From Prochlorococcus sp. AG-679-M10 (GTDB taxonomy: Bacteria; Cyanobacteriota; Cyanobacteriia; PCC-6307; Cyanobiaceae), in contig QCUQ01000005.1 of assembly GCA_003210655.1 (NCBI GenBank), forward strand, positions 1 through 64,000: a stretch of 64,000 nucleotides of DNA, read 5' to 3'. Below the pieces are notes generated by a model. The model saw nothing but the letters and a program-made list of their open reading frames with translations, made no database searches and was not told where the DNA came from. Positions within the stretch are counted from its first letter, which is position 1, and each line of letters opens with the position of its first letter. Positions 1-8,924 of the stretch are shown here, in pieces. The translations under genes and the position numbers were made by a program.

Positions 1-1109
1 AAGGAAGATTAATTGGCGACTATGGTCAGAGATCAATAGGAAGAATTACTTCTGCTGATGCAAGTTTATGGTGGCCAATATTATGTTGGTTTTATGTCAA
101 CAAGAGTGGTGATCATTCATTTGGTAAAAGCCAAAGTGTTCAGAGAGGGATTCAACTTTTACTAGATTTAGTTTTACATCCAACATTTGAGGGGACACCT
201 GTTCTTTTCGTTCCAGACTGTGCATTTATGATTGATAGACCAATGGATGTATGGGGCGCACCTTTGGAAGTGGAGGTATTACTTCATGGATGTTTAAAAA
301 GTTGCATAAATCTAATGGAATTGAGCCGTGAAGATCACGTTAGTAGATTATTAGACCAAAGACTTATCCTTACCAGTCAATGGGTTGAGGATTTAAGAGG
401 TTTTCTATTAAAACATTATTGGGTTACAAGCCAAACAATGCAAATTTTAAGAAGAAGGCCAACAGAACAATACGGCGATGACCAACATTTTAATGAATTT
501 AATGTTCAACCTCAGGTAGTACCTTCATGGTTACAAGACTGGCTAGAGAACAGAGGTGGGTATTTAATAGGCAATATTAGAACTGGGAGACCTGACTTTA
601 GATTTTATAGCTTAGGTAACTCTTTAGCGTGCATGTTTGGAATTCTCCCATCTGAAGAACAAAGAGCACTTTTTAGACTAGTCCTACACAACAGACAGCA
701 TCTCATGGCACAAATGCCTATGAGAATATGTCACCCTCACATGGATATAGAGGAGTGGCAGAATAAAACAGGGGCGGATCCTAAAAACTGGCCTTGGAGT
801 TATCACAACGGAGGTCATTGGCCAAGTTTACTTTGGTATTTTGGAGCTTCTGTTCTTTTACATCAAAAAAGATTTCCTACTGAAGATGTGATTTTAATGG
901 AAGAGATGAGATCTTTGATAGAAGAATCCTATTGGTGTCAACTTAATCAATTACCAAAACAAGAATGGGCAGAATATTTTGACGGACCTACTGGTACATG
1001 GGTTGGACAGCAGTCAAGAACTTATCAGACATGGACAATAGTCGGATTTTTATTGATGCATCACTTTCTAAGAGAAAGTAATAATGACTTAGAAATGTTT
1101 AATCTTTGA
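1..1109 (+). CDS. Alkaline/neutral invertase, GH100 family (5' end missing)
   Basis: C-terminal part of a sucrose-cleaving alkaline/neutral invertase of glycoside hydrolase family 100, a cytosolic enzyme making glucose and fructose from sucrose. The reading frame is open from base 3, so the gene begins before the window; about 368 residues are visible. An early D-A-S-L-W-W motif matches the region holding the family's catalytic Asp. A later segment with PWSYHNGG and WVGQQSRTYQTW matches the conserved (alpha/alpha)6-barrel C-terminus. Sucrose is a compatible solute and carbon store in Prochlorococcus, which fits this role. The gene converges on petD with 6 bases between stops. Substrate comes from family resemblance only. 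Confidence 0.85.
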   Translation, partial: GRLIGDYGQRSIGRITSADASLWWPILCWFYVNKSGDHSFGKSQSVQRGIQLLLDLVLHPTFEGTPVLFVPDCAFMIDRPMDVWGAPLEVEVLLHGCLKSCINLMELSREDHVSRLLDQRLILTSQWVEDLRGFLLKHYWVTSQTMQILRRRPTEQYGDDQHFNEFNVQPQVVPSWLQDWLENRGGYLIGNIRTGRPDFRFYSLGNSLACMFGILPSEEQRALFRLVLHNRQHLMAQMPMRICHPHMDIEEWQNKTGADPKNWPWSYHNGGHWPSLLWYFGASVLLHQKRFPTEDVILMEEMRSLIEESYWCQLNQLPKQEWAEYFDGPTGTWVGQQSRTYQTWTIVGFLLMHHFLRESNNDLEMFNL

Positions 1110-1115
1110 AGACCT

Positions 1116-1598
1116 TTAAAATAATCCCAAAGTAAGAGATTTATCTATAGGTAAGCAAGCACCAATTCCTAAATAAATAGTTAAAAAAGTTCCAAAAAGA
1201 AAGACTGACATCGCAACTGGTCTTCTAAAAGGATTAGAGAATTTATTTACATTTTCAATAAAAGGTAAAATCATTAACCCAAGAGGAATTAATGTTTGAA
1301 GAGCAATTCCAAGTAACTTATTTGGAACAACCCTAAGAATTTGAAATACTGGATAGAGATACCACTCAGGCAGAATTTCCAAAGGGGTAGCAAATGGATT
1401 AGCTTTGTCTCCCAACATTGCCGGATCTAGGACAGCAAGGCCAACTACACAAGCAATAGTGCCAAGTATTACAACTGGGAAAATATATAACAGATCGTTC
1501 GGCCATGCAGGCTCACCATAATAATTATGGCCCATACCTTTAGCTAACTTAGCTCTTAATTTAGGATCAGATAAATCAGGTTTTTTTAAAGTAGACAT
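1116..1598 (-). CDS. petD: Cytochrome b6-f complex subunit IV
   Basis: Subunit IV of the thylakoid cytochrome b6-f complex, which carries electrons from plastoquinol to plastocyanin or cytochrome c6. The 160-residue product starts [12 protein letters not shown], the usual PetD beginning; an ATG two codons upstream (1604) is less likely. Three membrane helices are visible (about 36-57, 95-116, 128-150), and the quinol-site motif PEWY lies in [15 protein letters not shown]. It follows petB after 42 bases on the same strand, the standard cyanobacterial petB-petD operon. Length is normal. Confidence 0.97.
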   Translation of the reverse strand: MSTLKKPDLSDPKLRAKLAKGMGHNYYGEPAWPNDLLYIFPVVILGTIACVVGLAVLDPAMLGDKANPFATPLEILPEWYLYPVFQILRVVPNKLLGIALQTLIPLGLMILPFIENVNKFSNPFRRPVAMSVFLFGTFLTIYLGIGACLPIDKSLTLGLF

Positions 1599-1640
1599 AT
1601 ACAATAATTCAGAATGTTCAGTTGTTAAAATTATAAGGGT

Positions 1641-2297
1641 TTATAACGGCCCTGAAATACCTTGTTTACGAATCATAAGAAAATGCATAAGCATGAATAC
1701 AGCTAGAGACCAAGGTAGAACAAAAGTATGGAGGCTATAAAATCTAGTTAGAGTAGATTGACCAACACTTTCTCCACCTCGAAGAAGTTCTACCATAAAA
1801 TCGCCAATAATCGGTATTGCAGCAGGAACACCTGAAACTATTTTTACTGCCCAGTATCCAACTTGGTCCCATGGAAGTGAATAACCAGTGACTCCGAAAG
1901 CAACAGTTATAACTGCCATAACAACACCCGTTACCCATGTTAATTCTCTTGGCCTTTTAAATCCTCCAGTAAGGTATACCCTAAACACATGAAGGATTAA
2001 CATTAATACCATCATAGAGGCACTCCATCTATGAACAGATCTGATTAACCATCCAAAACTAACATCAGTCATTAGGTAGCTAACAGAATTATAAGCTTGG
2101 GTAACAGTCGGCTTATAATAAAAAGTCATTGCAAAACCTGTTGCAAATTGAATTAGGAAGCATACTAAAGTTATGCCTCCTAAACAGTAAAAAATATTTA
2201 CATGAGGGGGTACGTACTTGGAAGTTACGTCGTCAGTTATGTCTTGGATTTCAAGTCTCTCTTGAAACCAGTCATAAACAGAAGAGGAATCAGACAT
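1641..2297 (-). CDS. petB: Cytochrome b6
   Basis: Haem-bearing core of the cytochrome b6-f complex in the thylakoid membrane. The 218-residue protein has four hydrophobic helices. Two pairs of haem-ligand His lie in [19 protein letters not shown] and in [19 protein letters not shown]. Cys38, in NIFYCLGG, is the equivalent of the Cys that covalently binds the extra c-type haem. The start [18 protein letters not shown] matches the family start. It is the first gene of petB-petD and is divergent from the ctpA-type protease, so the roughly 70-base spacer must hold both promoters. Confidence 0.98.
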   Translation of the reverse strand: MSDSSSVYDWFQERLEIQDITDDVTSKYVPPHVNIFYCLGGITLVCFLIQFATGFAMTFYYKPTVTQAYNSVSYLMTDVSFGWLIRSVHRWSASMMVLMLILHVFRVYLTGGFKRPRELTWVTGVVMAVITVAFGVTGYSLPWDQVGYWAVKIVSGVPAAIPIIGDFMVELLRGGESVGQSTLTRFYSLHTFVLPWSLAVFMLMHFLMIRKQGISGPL

Positions 2298-2367
2298 CCA
2301 AAAAAAAATAGCTTTGATATAAAGAGCTTACTTACAATTCACTTACTTGGTGTTAACACTTAACCCA

Positions 2368-3657
2368 ATGAATTTATCTTTTAACAAATTTTTAATATTT
2401 AAAAAATGGATCATAATCATGATGATCTGTATTTTTTCTACCAATTTTTTGTATATTCCAAGCGTTAATGCGCTTAGTGATAGCAAGCAATTTGTACTTG
2501 ACGCTTGGACGTTAGTAAATGAGGGATATTATGATCCAGAAAGGCTTGATGAAATCCAATGGAAGAGGATTAGACAAAAAACATTACAGAAACAAATTGA
2601 AACAAGTGATGAGGCTTATTCTGCAATTGAAGATATGTTGAAACCTCTTGAAGATCCTTTTACAAGAATCTTAAGGCCAAAAGATTATGAACTTCTGAAA
2701 ACAAGCAATTTTGGAAGCGAAATAAATGGGGTAGGACTTCAATTAGGAGAAGATGAAATGACTAAAGAAATCAAAGTTATTTCAACGTTAGCAGGATCAC
2801 CTGCCGAAGAAGCAGGGATAATTAGTGGAGATCAAATAGATAAGGTTGATGGAATATCTTGTTCCGATTTAGGTCTTGCAAATACTGCATCAAAACTTAG
2901 AGGAGCATCGGGAACAAAGGTTCTTGTTCAAATTAAATCCATGTCTAATGAGACTAAAGAAATTGATTTAGAAAGAAGATCAGTTGACCTTAGACCAGTA
3001 AGAACAAAGAGATTGAGAGATGACTCTCATACCATTGGATACTTAAGAATAACTCAATTTAGTGAAAGTGTACCTAAAAAAATTGAAGAGGCTCTACAGG
3101 AACTCAAAGATAAAGAAGTTGAGGGAGTAATACTTGATTTAAGAAACAACTCTGGAGGGTTAGTAAGTTCTGGAATAGCAGTAGCAGACTCATTTTTAAG
3201 CGAACAACCAATCGTAGAAACAAAAGATAAAAATGGCATTAAGGATGCAATAATTTCTCAGGAAAATACTTTTTATGATGGCCCAATGGTAACTTTAGTA
3301 AATAAAGGTACTGCAAGCGCAAGTGAAATCCTTGCAGGATCCCTACAAGATAATAAGAGATCAACTTTAATGGGTGAACAAACTTATGGGAAAGGACTTA
3401 TTCAGTCTTTAAAAAGTTTAGGTGAGGAAAGTGGTATTGCTATTACTGTTGCTAGTTATTTAACACCTCAGGGCAATAATATTCAGGGTAAGGGAATAAC
3501 TCCTGATAAGATTTTAGATCTCCCCGAGGCTAGGGATTATGGCAATTCTGAAGATAAATGGGTAAAAAATGCAGAGATATACTTAAACGCTTTGTTTGAT
3601 GAAAATGAAGTCGAAGAAAAAGTAAATGAATTAGAAAACAAAGACATTAAAAATTAA
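2368..3657 (+). CDS. Carboxyl-terminal processing protease (CtpA family)
   Basis: Periplasmic or lumenal serine protease of the S41 family; cyanobacterial CtpA matures the C-terminus of the D1 protein, while paralogues have less clear targets. The N-terminus has basic residues, a hydrophobic stretch (WIIIMMICIFSTNFLYI) and a likely signal-peptidase site near VNALSDS. A PDZ domain follows (GVGLQLGED to the GSPAEEAGI loop), then the protease core with Ser in KGTASASEI and Lys in TYGKGLIQS, the Ser-Lys dyad. ATG at 2368 is preferred; GTG at 2350 and TTG at 2347 are in frame. It is followed after 33 bases by the HD-domain gene and minCDE on the same strand. Which Ctp paralogue it is cannot be settled here. 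Confidence 0.88.
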   Translation: MNLSFNKFLIFKKWIIIMMICIFSTNFLYIPSVNALSDSKQFVLDAWTLVNEGYYDPERLDEIQWKRIRQKTLQKQIETSDEAYSAIEDMLKPLEDPFTRILRPKDYELLKTSNFGSEINGVGLQLGEDEMTKEIKVISTLAGSPAEEAGIISGDQIDKVDGISCSDLGLANTASKLRGASGTKVLVQIKSMSNETKEIDLERRSVDLRPVRTKRLRDDSHTIGYLRITQFSESVPKKIEEALQELKDKEVEGVILDLRNNSGGLVSSGIAVADSFLSEQPIVETKDKNGIKDAIISQENTFYDGPMVTLVNKGTASASEILAGSLQDNKRSTLMGEQTYGKGLIQSLKSLGEESGIAITVASYLTPQGNNIQGKGITPDKILDLPEARDYGNSEDKWVKNAEIYLNALFDENEVEEKVNELENKDIKN

Positions 3658-3690
3658 AAAAATATTTTTTATATAGATAATTTCTAAGTT

Positions 3691-4950
3691 ATGAATAATA
3701 AAAGAATTTTTCATGATCCAATACATAAAGAAATAATCATTGATTCAGACAAACCAGAAGAATTAATGATTATGCAGCTAATTGATACTTTAGCCTTTCA
3801 GAGATTAAGAAGGATAAAACAATTAGGTGCGGCCTCTCTTCTTTTCCATGGCGCAGAATCAAGCAGATTCACACATTCAATTGGTGTATTCTGTGTTGCG
3901 AGGAAGATTTATAGAAAACTAATAGAAATAAAGCCCGGGTTTAGACAAAATAAATTTATACTTTTTGGTGCTGCTCTTTTACATGATTTAGGACATGGTC
4001 CCTTAAGTCATACAAGTGAGGTTATATTTTCTCATGATCATGAGTTATGGTCTAAAAATTTAGTTAAGAACTATTCACCTATCACTTCAATTCTTCAGAA
4101 TTTTGGAACCGAATTACCTAATCAAATTGGAGACTTATTTACAACTAAAAACTTATTCTCAAGACCTTTAAAAACATTAATTAGTAGTGAAATAGATTGT
4201 GATCGACTTGATTATTTGCTTCGTGATAGTTACAACACTGGAACAAAATATGGATTAGTAGACTTAGAAAGAATTATTTCAGCTCTTACTTTTTCTCCTG
4301 ATGGGAATATCGCAATCAAACCAAAAGGAGTGATAGCTATTGAACATTTTTTAGTTCTAAGGAACATGATGTATAGAACTATTTATAACCACAGAATTAA
4401 TGAAATTTCTACTTGGATTTTAGAAAAAATTATTCAAATTATCAAAAATAATTCCGCAAAAAAAGACTTATGGCTAGATGAAAGCATGCGCAGATGGATA
4501 TTTTCTCCAAACCAACTTGAGATTAAAGACTTCCTTGCGAATGATGACATAGTTTTTTATTTCCATTTAATGAAATGGAAAGATGAATCTTTTGAACCTT
4601 TAGAGACTCTTTGTAAGATGTTTATCGATAGAAACTTACTAAAAGCATCTGATATTAGTTTTCTCACAAAATTAAAAAGGCTAGAAATCTTAGCTTTTGC
4701 AAGAAAAAAATGTAAATTTAATAATTATGATTCAGAGATATTTTGCGGAATTAAAGAAAGATCTTTTAAAGGTTTTAAGTCTGATAATTCTCTAAAAATA
4801 TGGGATGGAACCTATCAAAGCCAATTAGAAAATCAATCAGAATTAATAAATACATTGATGTCTTCGAAGAATACCTCACTAATCATCTATCCAGGCGAGT
4901 TTCGAAAAGATATAGAAGATCAGATCGCAATAGAGAGAGCTAATGTATAA
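3691..4950 (+). CDS. HD-domain phosphohydrolase (dNTPase/SAMHD1-like)
   Basis: Metal-dependent HD-superfamily phosphohydrolase, 419 residues, resembling deoxynucleotide triphosphohydrolases and SAMHD1. The metal-binding pattern is visible: His in RFTHSIGV, the His-Asp pair in ALLHDLGHGPLSHTSE, and the distal Asp in SSEIDCDRLDYLLRDS. A conserved tract of the family, LQRLRRI-type (FQRLRRIKQLG), precedes them. The true substrate is unknown; dNTPs are the usual inference. Its stop codon touches the minC start with no base between, implying co-transcription and translational coupling with minCDE. Confidence 0.85.
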   Translation: MNNKRIFHDPIHKEIIIDSDKPEELMIMQLIDTLAFQRLRRIKQLGAASLLFHGAESSRFTHSIGVFCVARKIYRKLIEIKPGFRQNKFILFGAALLHDLGHGPLSHTSEVIFSHDHELWSKNLVKNYSPITSILQNFGTELPNQIGDLFTTKNLFSRPLKTLISSEIDCDRLDYLLRDSYNTGTKYGLVDLERIISALTFSPDGNIAIKPKGVIAIEHFLVLRNMMYRTIYNHRINEISTWILEKIIQIIKNNSAKKDLWLDESMRRWIFSPNQLEIKDFLANDDIVFYFHLMKWKDESFEPLETLCKMFIDRNLLKASDISFLTKLKRLEILAFARKKCKFNNYDSEIFCGIKERSFKGFKSDNSLKIWDGTYQSQLENQSELINTLMSSKNTSLIIYPGEFRKDIEDQIAIERANV

Positions 4951-5616
4951 ATGCAGTTAATTTTAAGAAATATTGCTAATGAATTTATAAAATCACTTTC
5001 TTTCAAAAATTTTGAGCTTTATCAAAATTTTTCAGACAAATTAATTACTGTCGAAGCTCCAGTTGCAGCAAATCTAATTACAGAAAATGAAAAAATTAAT
5101 TCCCACGAATTGGCAAAATTAAAACTTATCCTTGAAAAACAAAATATTATATTTGCAAATATTTATTCAAATAATAGAGAAACAGTCTTAAGTGGAAAGT
5201 CTTTAAAAATCAACTCTTCATTTATAAATGTTAAAGACATTAAAAATAAATTACCTCAAGGCCCTTCATGTCAACAAAAGGACATTCTTCACAAAGGGAC
5301 CGTTAGATCAGGGGATCGAATATCTTCAAATGGTGATCTTTTTATTATGGGTGACGTTAATCCAGGAGCTATTATTTCTGCAAATAATAACATTTATGTT
5401 TGGGGGAAATTACTTGGTATCGCATTTGCAGGAAAAAATGGGAATAAAAATGCTTCTATTGCCTCACTTTATCTAAATCCTCTGCAATTAAGAATCTGCG
5501 ATATTGTAGCGATAGGCCCAAAAGATAAGCCCAAGAATCAATATCCCGAAGTTGCAATTTTGGAAGAAAATAAAATAATTATCAAACCATATCTTTTAAA
5601 AAGCAACTTAAAATAA
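4951..5616 (+). CDS. minC: Septum site-determining protein MinC
   Basis: Division inhibitor that blocks FtsZ assembly away from mid-cell when bound to MinD. The 221-residue product has a variable N-terminal domain (about 1-100) and a C-terminal beta-helix (about 107-212) with the Gly-rich turns of MinC, such as VRSGDRISSNGDLFIMGDVNPGA (positions given by motif ends VRSGDR and DVNPGA). ATG is immediately after the HD-protein stop. minD follows after an AT-rich gap of 113 bases, which may hold an internal promoter. Confidence 0.93.
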   Translation: MQLILRNIANEFIKSLSFKNFELYQNFSDKLITVEAPVAANLITENEKINSHELAKLKLILEKQNIIFANIYSNNRETVLSGKSLKINSSFINVKDIKNKLPQGPSCQQKDILHKGTVRSGDRISSNGDLFIMGDVNPGAIISANNNIYVWGKLLGIAFAGKNGNKNASIASLYLNPLQLRICDIVAIGPKDKPKNQYPEVAILEENKIIIKPYLLKSNLK

Positions 5617-5729
5617 ATAAATATTTTGAAATAAATTAATTAATAAGTCCTAAATTTAAGAATTACTTAACTTTTATAAAATTTTACCTTTTAAATCTAT
5701 CTTATTATTTATAAAATTATTTATTTTTT

Positions 5730-6545
5730 GTGTCGAAGAATACTCGCACCATATTAATCTGTTCCGGTAAAGGAGGGGTTGGCAAAACCACCCTAACTGC
5801 AAACCTTGGCATTGCCCTAGCAAATAGTGGGGCTTCAACAGCTGTTCTAGATGCTGATTTTGGATTGAGAAACTTAGATCTTCTCTTGGGTTTAGAAAAT
5901 CGTATTATTTATACAGCTCAAGATGTTCTTGATAAGAATTGTCGTCTTGAACAAGCATTAGTTAGACATAAAAAGGAGCCTAATTTAGCTTTATTACCAG
6001 CTGGTGATCCTAGGATGCTTGATTGGATGAAGCCTGAAGATATGAAACAAATTAGTAAATTACTCAGTGAGAAGTTTGATTACGTTTTAGTAGATTGTCC
6101 CGCGGGAGTTGAAGATGGTTTTAAAAATGCTCTTTCAGCTTGCAAAGAAGCAATAGTAGTTACGAATCCTGAATTATCTGCAGTTCGTGACGCAGACAGA
6201 GTCATAGGAATTTTAAATACTTCTGATATCAAGCCAATACAATTAGTTATTAATAGAGTTCGTCCTAATATGATGGCTAATCAAGAAATGCTATCTATAG
6301 AAGATGTCCAAAGTATCCTTTCATTGCCTTTGCTGGGTATTGTTTTAGAGGATGAACAAGTAATAATAAGTACAAACAGAGGAGAGCCTCTTACTCTTTC
6401 TGATAGTAAATCTCCTGCTAAAAAATGCTATTTAAATGTATCTCAAAGGCTTACAGGCAAAGATATTCCAATTATCGATCCAAAGAAAGAAGGAAAAAGC
6501 CTTAAAGATAAATTCATGAGATTAATGCAAACAAAGATTTTTTAA
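5730..6545 (+). CDS. minD: Septum site-determining ATPase MinD
   Basis: Membrane-associated ATPase of the ParA/MinD family that positions MinC and is driven to oscillate by MinE. It has the deviant Walker A box GKGGVGKTT near the N-terminus, the switch region LDADFGLRNLDLLLG and the Walker B strand VLVDCPAG. The C-terminal LKDKFMRLMQTKIF is the amphipathic membrane-targeting helix. Length (271 residues) is typical. The start is GTG at 5730 (V-S-K-N-T-R read as M-S-K-N-T-R). minE follows after 3 bases. Confidence 0.97.
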   Translation: MSKNTRTILICSGKGGVGKTTLTANLGIALANSGASTAVLDADFGLRNLDLLLGLENRIIYTAQDVLDKNCRLEQALVRHKKEPNLALLPAGDPRMLDWMKPEDMKQISKLLSEKFDYVLVDCPAGVEDGFKNALSACKEAIVVTNPELSAVRDADRVIGILNTSDIKPIQLVINRVRPNMMANQEMLSIEDVQSILSLPLLGIVLEDEQVIISTNRGEPLTLSDSKSPAKKCYLNVSQRLTGKDIPIIDPKKEGKSLKDKFMRLMQTKIF

Positions 6546-6548
6546 AAA

Positions 6549-6869
6549 ATGATGACTCTCAGAGACCTTATAAACAAATTGCTAGGCAGAGAAACTGCCA
6601 GTGCTAATACTGCCAGAGAGAGATTGCAATTAGTTTTAGCTCATGACAGAGTTGACATGAGCTCATTAACAACTGATCTTTTGGATAAAATGAGAAAAGA
6701 AATACTTGATGTGGTTGCTAAATATGTTGAGATTGATTTTGAGGAAGTAGCCGTTAGTTTAGAAACCGAAGATAGAATGACTGCATTAGTCGCAAACCTT
6801 CCTATCAAAAGAACTCTTACAGGAGAAATTGAATTTAAAAAAAATGATGACACCCTTAAAAAGAAATAA
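6549..6869 (+). CDS. minE: Cell division topological specificity factor MinE
   Basis: Partner of MinD that stimulates its ATPase and confines MinC/MinD to the poles. The 106-residue protein has an N-terminal membrane/MinD-binding segment ([14 protein letters not shown]), the [10 protein letters not shown] motif characteristic of MinE, and a C-terminal dimerisation domain with [15 protein letters not shown]. Two ATGs stand in tandem at 6549; either may be used. Last gene of the minCDE run; tRNA-Thr follows 65 bases downstream. Confidence 0.96.
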   Translation: MMTLRDLINKLLGRETASANTARERLQLVLAHDRVDMSSLTTDLLDKMRKEILDVVAKYVEIDFEEVAVSLETEDRMTALVANLPIKRTLTGEIEFKKNDDTLKKK

Positions 6870-6934
6870 AATTTTAAAAAATCCAAATTAATAAATTATC
6901 AAATAACACCTAGCTGTATGTAAAATAAATTAAT

Positions 6935-7006
6935 GCCGGCTTAGCTCAGCGGTAGAGCAGCGCTTTTGTAAAGCGAAGGTCATCAGTTCAAATCTGTTAG
7001 CCGGCA
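6935..7006 (+). tRNA. tRNA-Thr (anticodon TGT)
   Basis: A 72-base cloverleaf. The acceptor arms GCCGGCT and AGCCGGC pair fully, the D arm is AGCTCAGCGGTAGAGCA, and the anticodon arm CGCTTTTGTAAAGCG presents TGT. The T arm contains GTTCAAATC. The discriminator is A at 7006 and CCA is not encoded. It ends only 3 bases before the stop of the opposing small membrane-protein gene. Confidence 0.97.
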
Positions 7007-7009
7007 TTT

Positions 7010-7186
7010 TTACAATTTCATATTTGATTCCTCTTTCTTGGTCGAAAATAGAAAAATAAAGAGGGATAAAAGAATAATCGGCAAAAATTTTATCTCAAAT
7101 AGATCGGTTAAAAATGAAGTGAAAGGCTCAAAAATCCAGTAACAAAAAATTTGTGTTAAAAAAATAAAAAATATAAGTAGAAACAT
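7010..7186 (-). CDS. Small hydrophobic membrane protein, unknown function
   Basis: A 58-residue, strongly hydrophobic protein. Two membrane segments are likely, MFLLIFFIFLTQIFCYWIF and FLPIILLSLFIFLF, followed by a charged tail (STKKEESNMKL). The chosen ATG at 7186 shares one base with the TGA of the upstream tsaC gene (TGATG), a classic sign of coupled translation. A longer frame opens at 7234 but would run through the conserved tsaC C-terminus. I do not recognise a family. It could be a membrane anchor or a poorly conserved small gene. Confidence 0.5.
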   Translation of the reverse strand: MFLLIFFIFLTQIFCYWIFEPFTSFLTDLFEIKFLPIILLSLFIFLFSTKKEESNMKL

Positions 7187-7767
7187 CAATATATACCTGG
7201 GATTGAGACTTCTCCCTCTCTTATTATTTTCCATTTACCACGATTCACCCAAGAAATTATGGTACTTGCCTTACCACTACATTTTTCCCAGGGAATTGGT
7301 CCTAAAATATTAACATTAGGTAAATTAATCGAAATTTCTTTTGCACTATTAGCGGTAGGATAACCTGATAAATTTGCACTTGAGGTCAGTAATGGTCCAC
7401 TTTCCTTTAAGAGGGATTTAGCCATTTTTGAGTTTGGTATTCGTAAACCCAATGTAAAGTTGCTGGTAGACGAAAATGATCTTCTTTTTTCAGAGCTTGG
7501 AATAACTATTGTTAATGGACCTGGCCAATAACAAGAAGCAATATATTTGAAATCATCTAACGCCGATTCATGAACAAAATCATTAAATTGGAAATTTTCA
7601 GCTCCCATTAAAATTAAAGGTTTTTTATTATCTCTTTTTTTTATCTTATAAATCATTTCTGAAAACTTTGGTAAGCATCCAATCGCAGGTAAAGTATCAG
7701 TCTGAAAAACTATAGGATAACCTCCATTTAGTTTTTCTAAAGCTAATTTTTGATCTATAACGTTCAT
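7186..7767 (-). CDS. Threonylcarbamoyl-AMP synthase (YrdC/Sua5/TsaC)
   Basis: Makes L-threonylcarbamoyl-AMP from threonine, bicarbonate and ATP, the first step of the t6A37 modification of ANN-decoding tRNAs. The 193-residue protein is a single YrdC domain with the expected motifs: PIVFQTDTLPAIGC near the N-terminus, IYKIKKRDNKKPL (the KxR signature), and SSANLSGYPTA near residue 135. The Sua5 C-terminal domain is absent, so it is TsaC-like. It lies 20 bases after prmC on the same strand. The fact that tRNA-Thr lies next door is probably coincidence. Confidence 0.9.
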   Translation of the reverse strand: MNVIDQKLALEKLNGGYPIVFQTDTLPAIGCLPKFSEMIYKIKKRDNKKPLILMGAENFQFNDFVHESALDDFKYIASCYWPGPLTIVIPSSEKRRSFSSTSNFTLGLRIPNSKMAKSLLKESGPLLTSSANLSGYPTANSAKEISINLPNVNILGPIPWEKCSGKASTIISWVNRGKWKIIREGEVSIPGIY

Positions 7768-7787
7768 TTTAATTACTAATCAACAAT

Positions 7788-8657
7788 TTATTTATATCTT
7801 CCTAATGTGAATCTTCCAATCCCAGAAAAATCTTTTAATACTTTTATAGAAGTAAATCTGTTTTCAAGAAATAATTGTTTAACTCTGTCACCTTGATCAA
7901 AATGATTCTCAATTAATAACCACCCTCTATGTTTTAAAAAAATAGGGGCATTTTTAACTATTTCATTTATATGATCTAGGCCTTCTTTCCCTCCCAAAAG
8001 AGCATTTTTAGGTTCGAAGTTCTTTACTTCTAATGGTAATACTTCATAAGTATCTTGCGGAATATATGGAGGATTTACTACTGCTAAATCTATTTTCCCT
8101 TTGTAATTCGCAAGAGGGTCCCACCAATTACCATTAATAAATTTTAAATTAGATTTATTAGAATTATTGGCAAAATTTCTCGATGCAATCTCAATTGCGT
8201 TTTCATCAATATCAGTTGCAATTCCATTCCAATTTGGATTAGCCAATGCTAAGGCTATGCTAATTGCACCTGAACCAGTACCTAGATCTACAAAGGTTAT
8301 TTTTTCTTCCTTATTTTGAAATATGCCTGCAATTATTTCAATTACAAGTTCTGTTTCTGGGCGAGGGATAAGAACTTTATTGGAAACTTCTAATTTGAGA
8401 TTCCTCCAAAAAGAAATTCCACTTAAATGTTGTATGGGTATAGACGTTTTAAGATGTTTATCCCAAAAAATCTCGAGCAAATCTAAATTTATTTTTAAAT
8501 TAATATTTTCATCAGATTTTATTTTAAGTAAGTTTAAATCTTTATTTGATAATCCAGCTAATGAATCAATCAGAAGATTGAGAGAATTGTTATCTCCTCC
8601 TTTCAATATTTGTTTTTTTTTCCACAATGAAAATTCTTCAGCAGAAATTACAAACAT
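7788..8657 (-). CDS. prmC: Release factor glutamine N5-methyltransferase PrmC/HemK
   Basis: SAM-dependent enzyme that methylates the Gln of the GGQ motif in peptide-chain release factors. The 289-residue protein has an N-terminal helical domain (about 1-90), the LIPRPETELVIE motif, the SAM site VDLGTGSGAISIALAL, and the catalytic NPPY in DLAVVNPPYIPQD. Length is normal. It starts 12 bases after psbM ends on the same strand, so the two are probably co-transcribed. Confidence 0.93.
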   Translation of the reverse strand: MFVISAEEFSLWKKKQILKGGDNNSLNLLIDSLAGLSNKDLNLLKIKSDENINLKINLDLLEIFWDKHLKTSIPIQHLSGISFWRNLKLEVSNKVLIPRPETELVIEIIAGIFQNKEEKITFVDLGTGSGAISIALALANPNWNGIATDIDENAIEIASRNFANNSNKSNLKFINGNWWDPLANYKGKIDLAVVNPPYIPQDTYEVLPLEVKNFEPKNALLGGKEGLDHINEIVKNAPIFLKHRGWLLIENHFDQGDRVKQLFLENRFTSIKVLKDFSGIGRFTLGRYK

Positions 8658-8669
8658 TAAATAATCAAC

Positions 8670-8822
8670 TTAGCGTTTTGGGCCAAGTTTACCCTTACTT
8701 GAATCTGAATAAAAGCTTGATTTTTCTCCATCTTGGGTCGAAATAAACAACCCAATGAGAAAGATTGTTGGTACTCCTACAAAAAGAAGACTTGCTACAA
8801 AACCAAAATTTGTTGTTTCCAT
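8670..8822 (-). CDS. psbM: Photosystem II reaction-centre protein M
   Basis: A 50-residue, single-helix subunit at the photosystem II dimer interface. The product begins METTNFGFVASLLF and has one membrane helix (about residues 6-27). It then has a hydrophilic C-terminal tail ending KGKLGPKR. I recognise this extended tail as typical of Prochlorococcus PsbM, which is longer than the 35-residue form of other cyanobacteria. It lies directly upstream of prmC. Confidence 0.93.
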   Translation of the reverse strand: METTNFGFVASLLFVGVPTIFLIGLFISTQDGEKSSFYSDSSKGKLGPKR

Positions 8823-8924
8823 TTAAAAATACAAATTCAATAATAATAAGACTATAGACATCAAAATAGGAATTAAGTGAAAAAAATCAAAAAGTTGACT
8901 TACTCATTAACAGTCTTAAACAAT

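Noticed and set aside
2350..2359. Palindrome GTGTTAACAC near the ctpA start, sharing TGTTAACA with the psbB -35 region (9357-9364)
   Set aside because: At this AT content an 8-mer of that make-up is expected two to three times per 64 kb by chance, so two copies are not evidence of a shared operator.
7187..7234. Longer start for the small membrane protein, at 7234
   Set aside because: It would run through the conserved end of tsaC; the ATG at 7186, coupled to the stop, is simpler.
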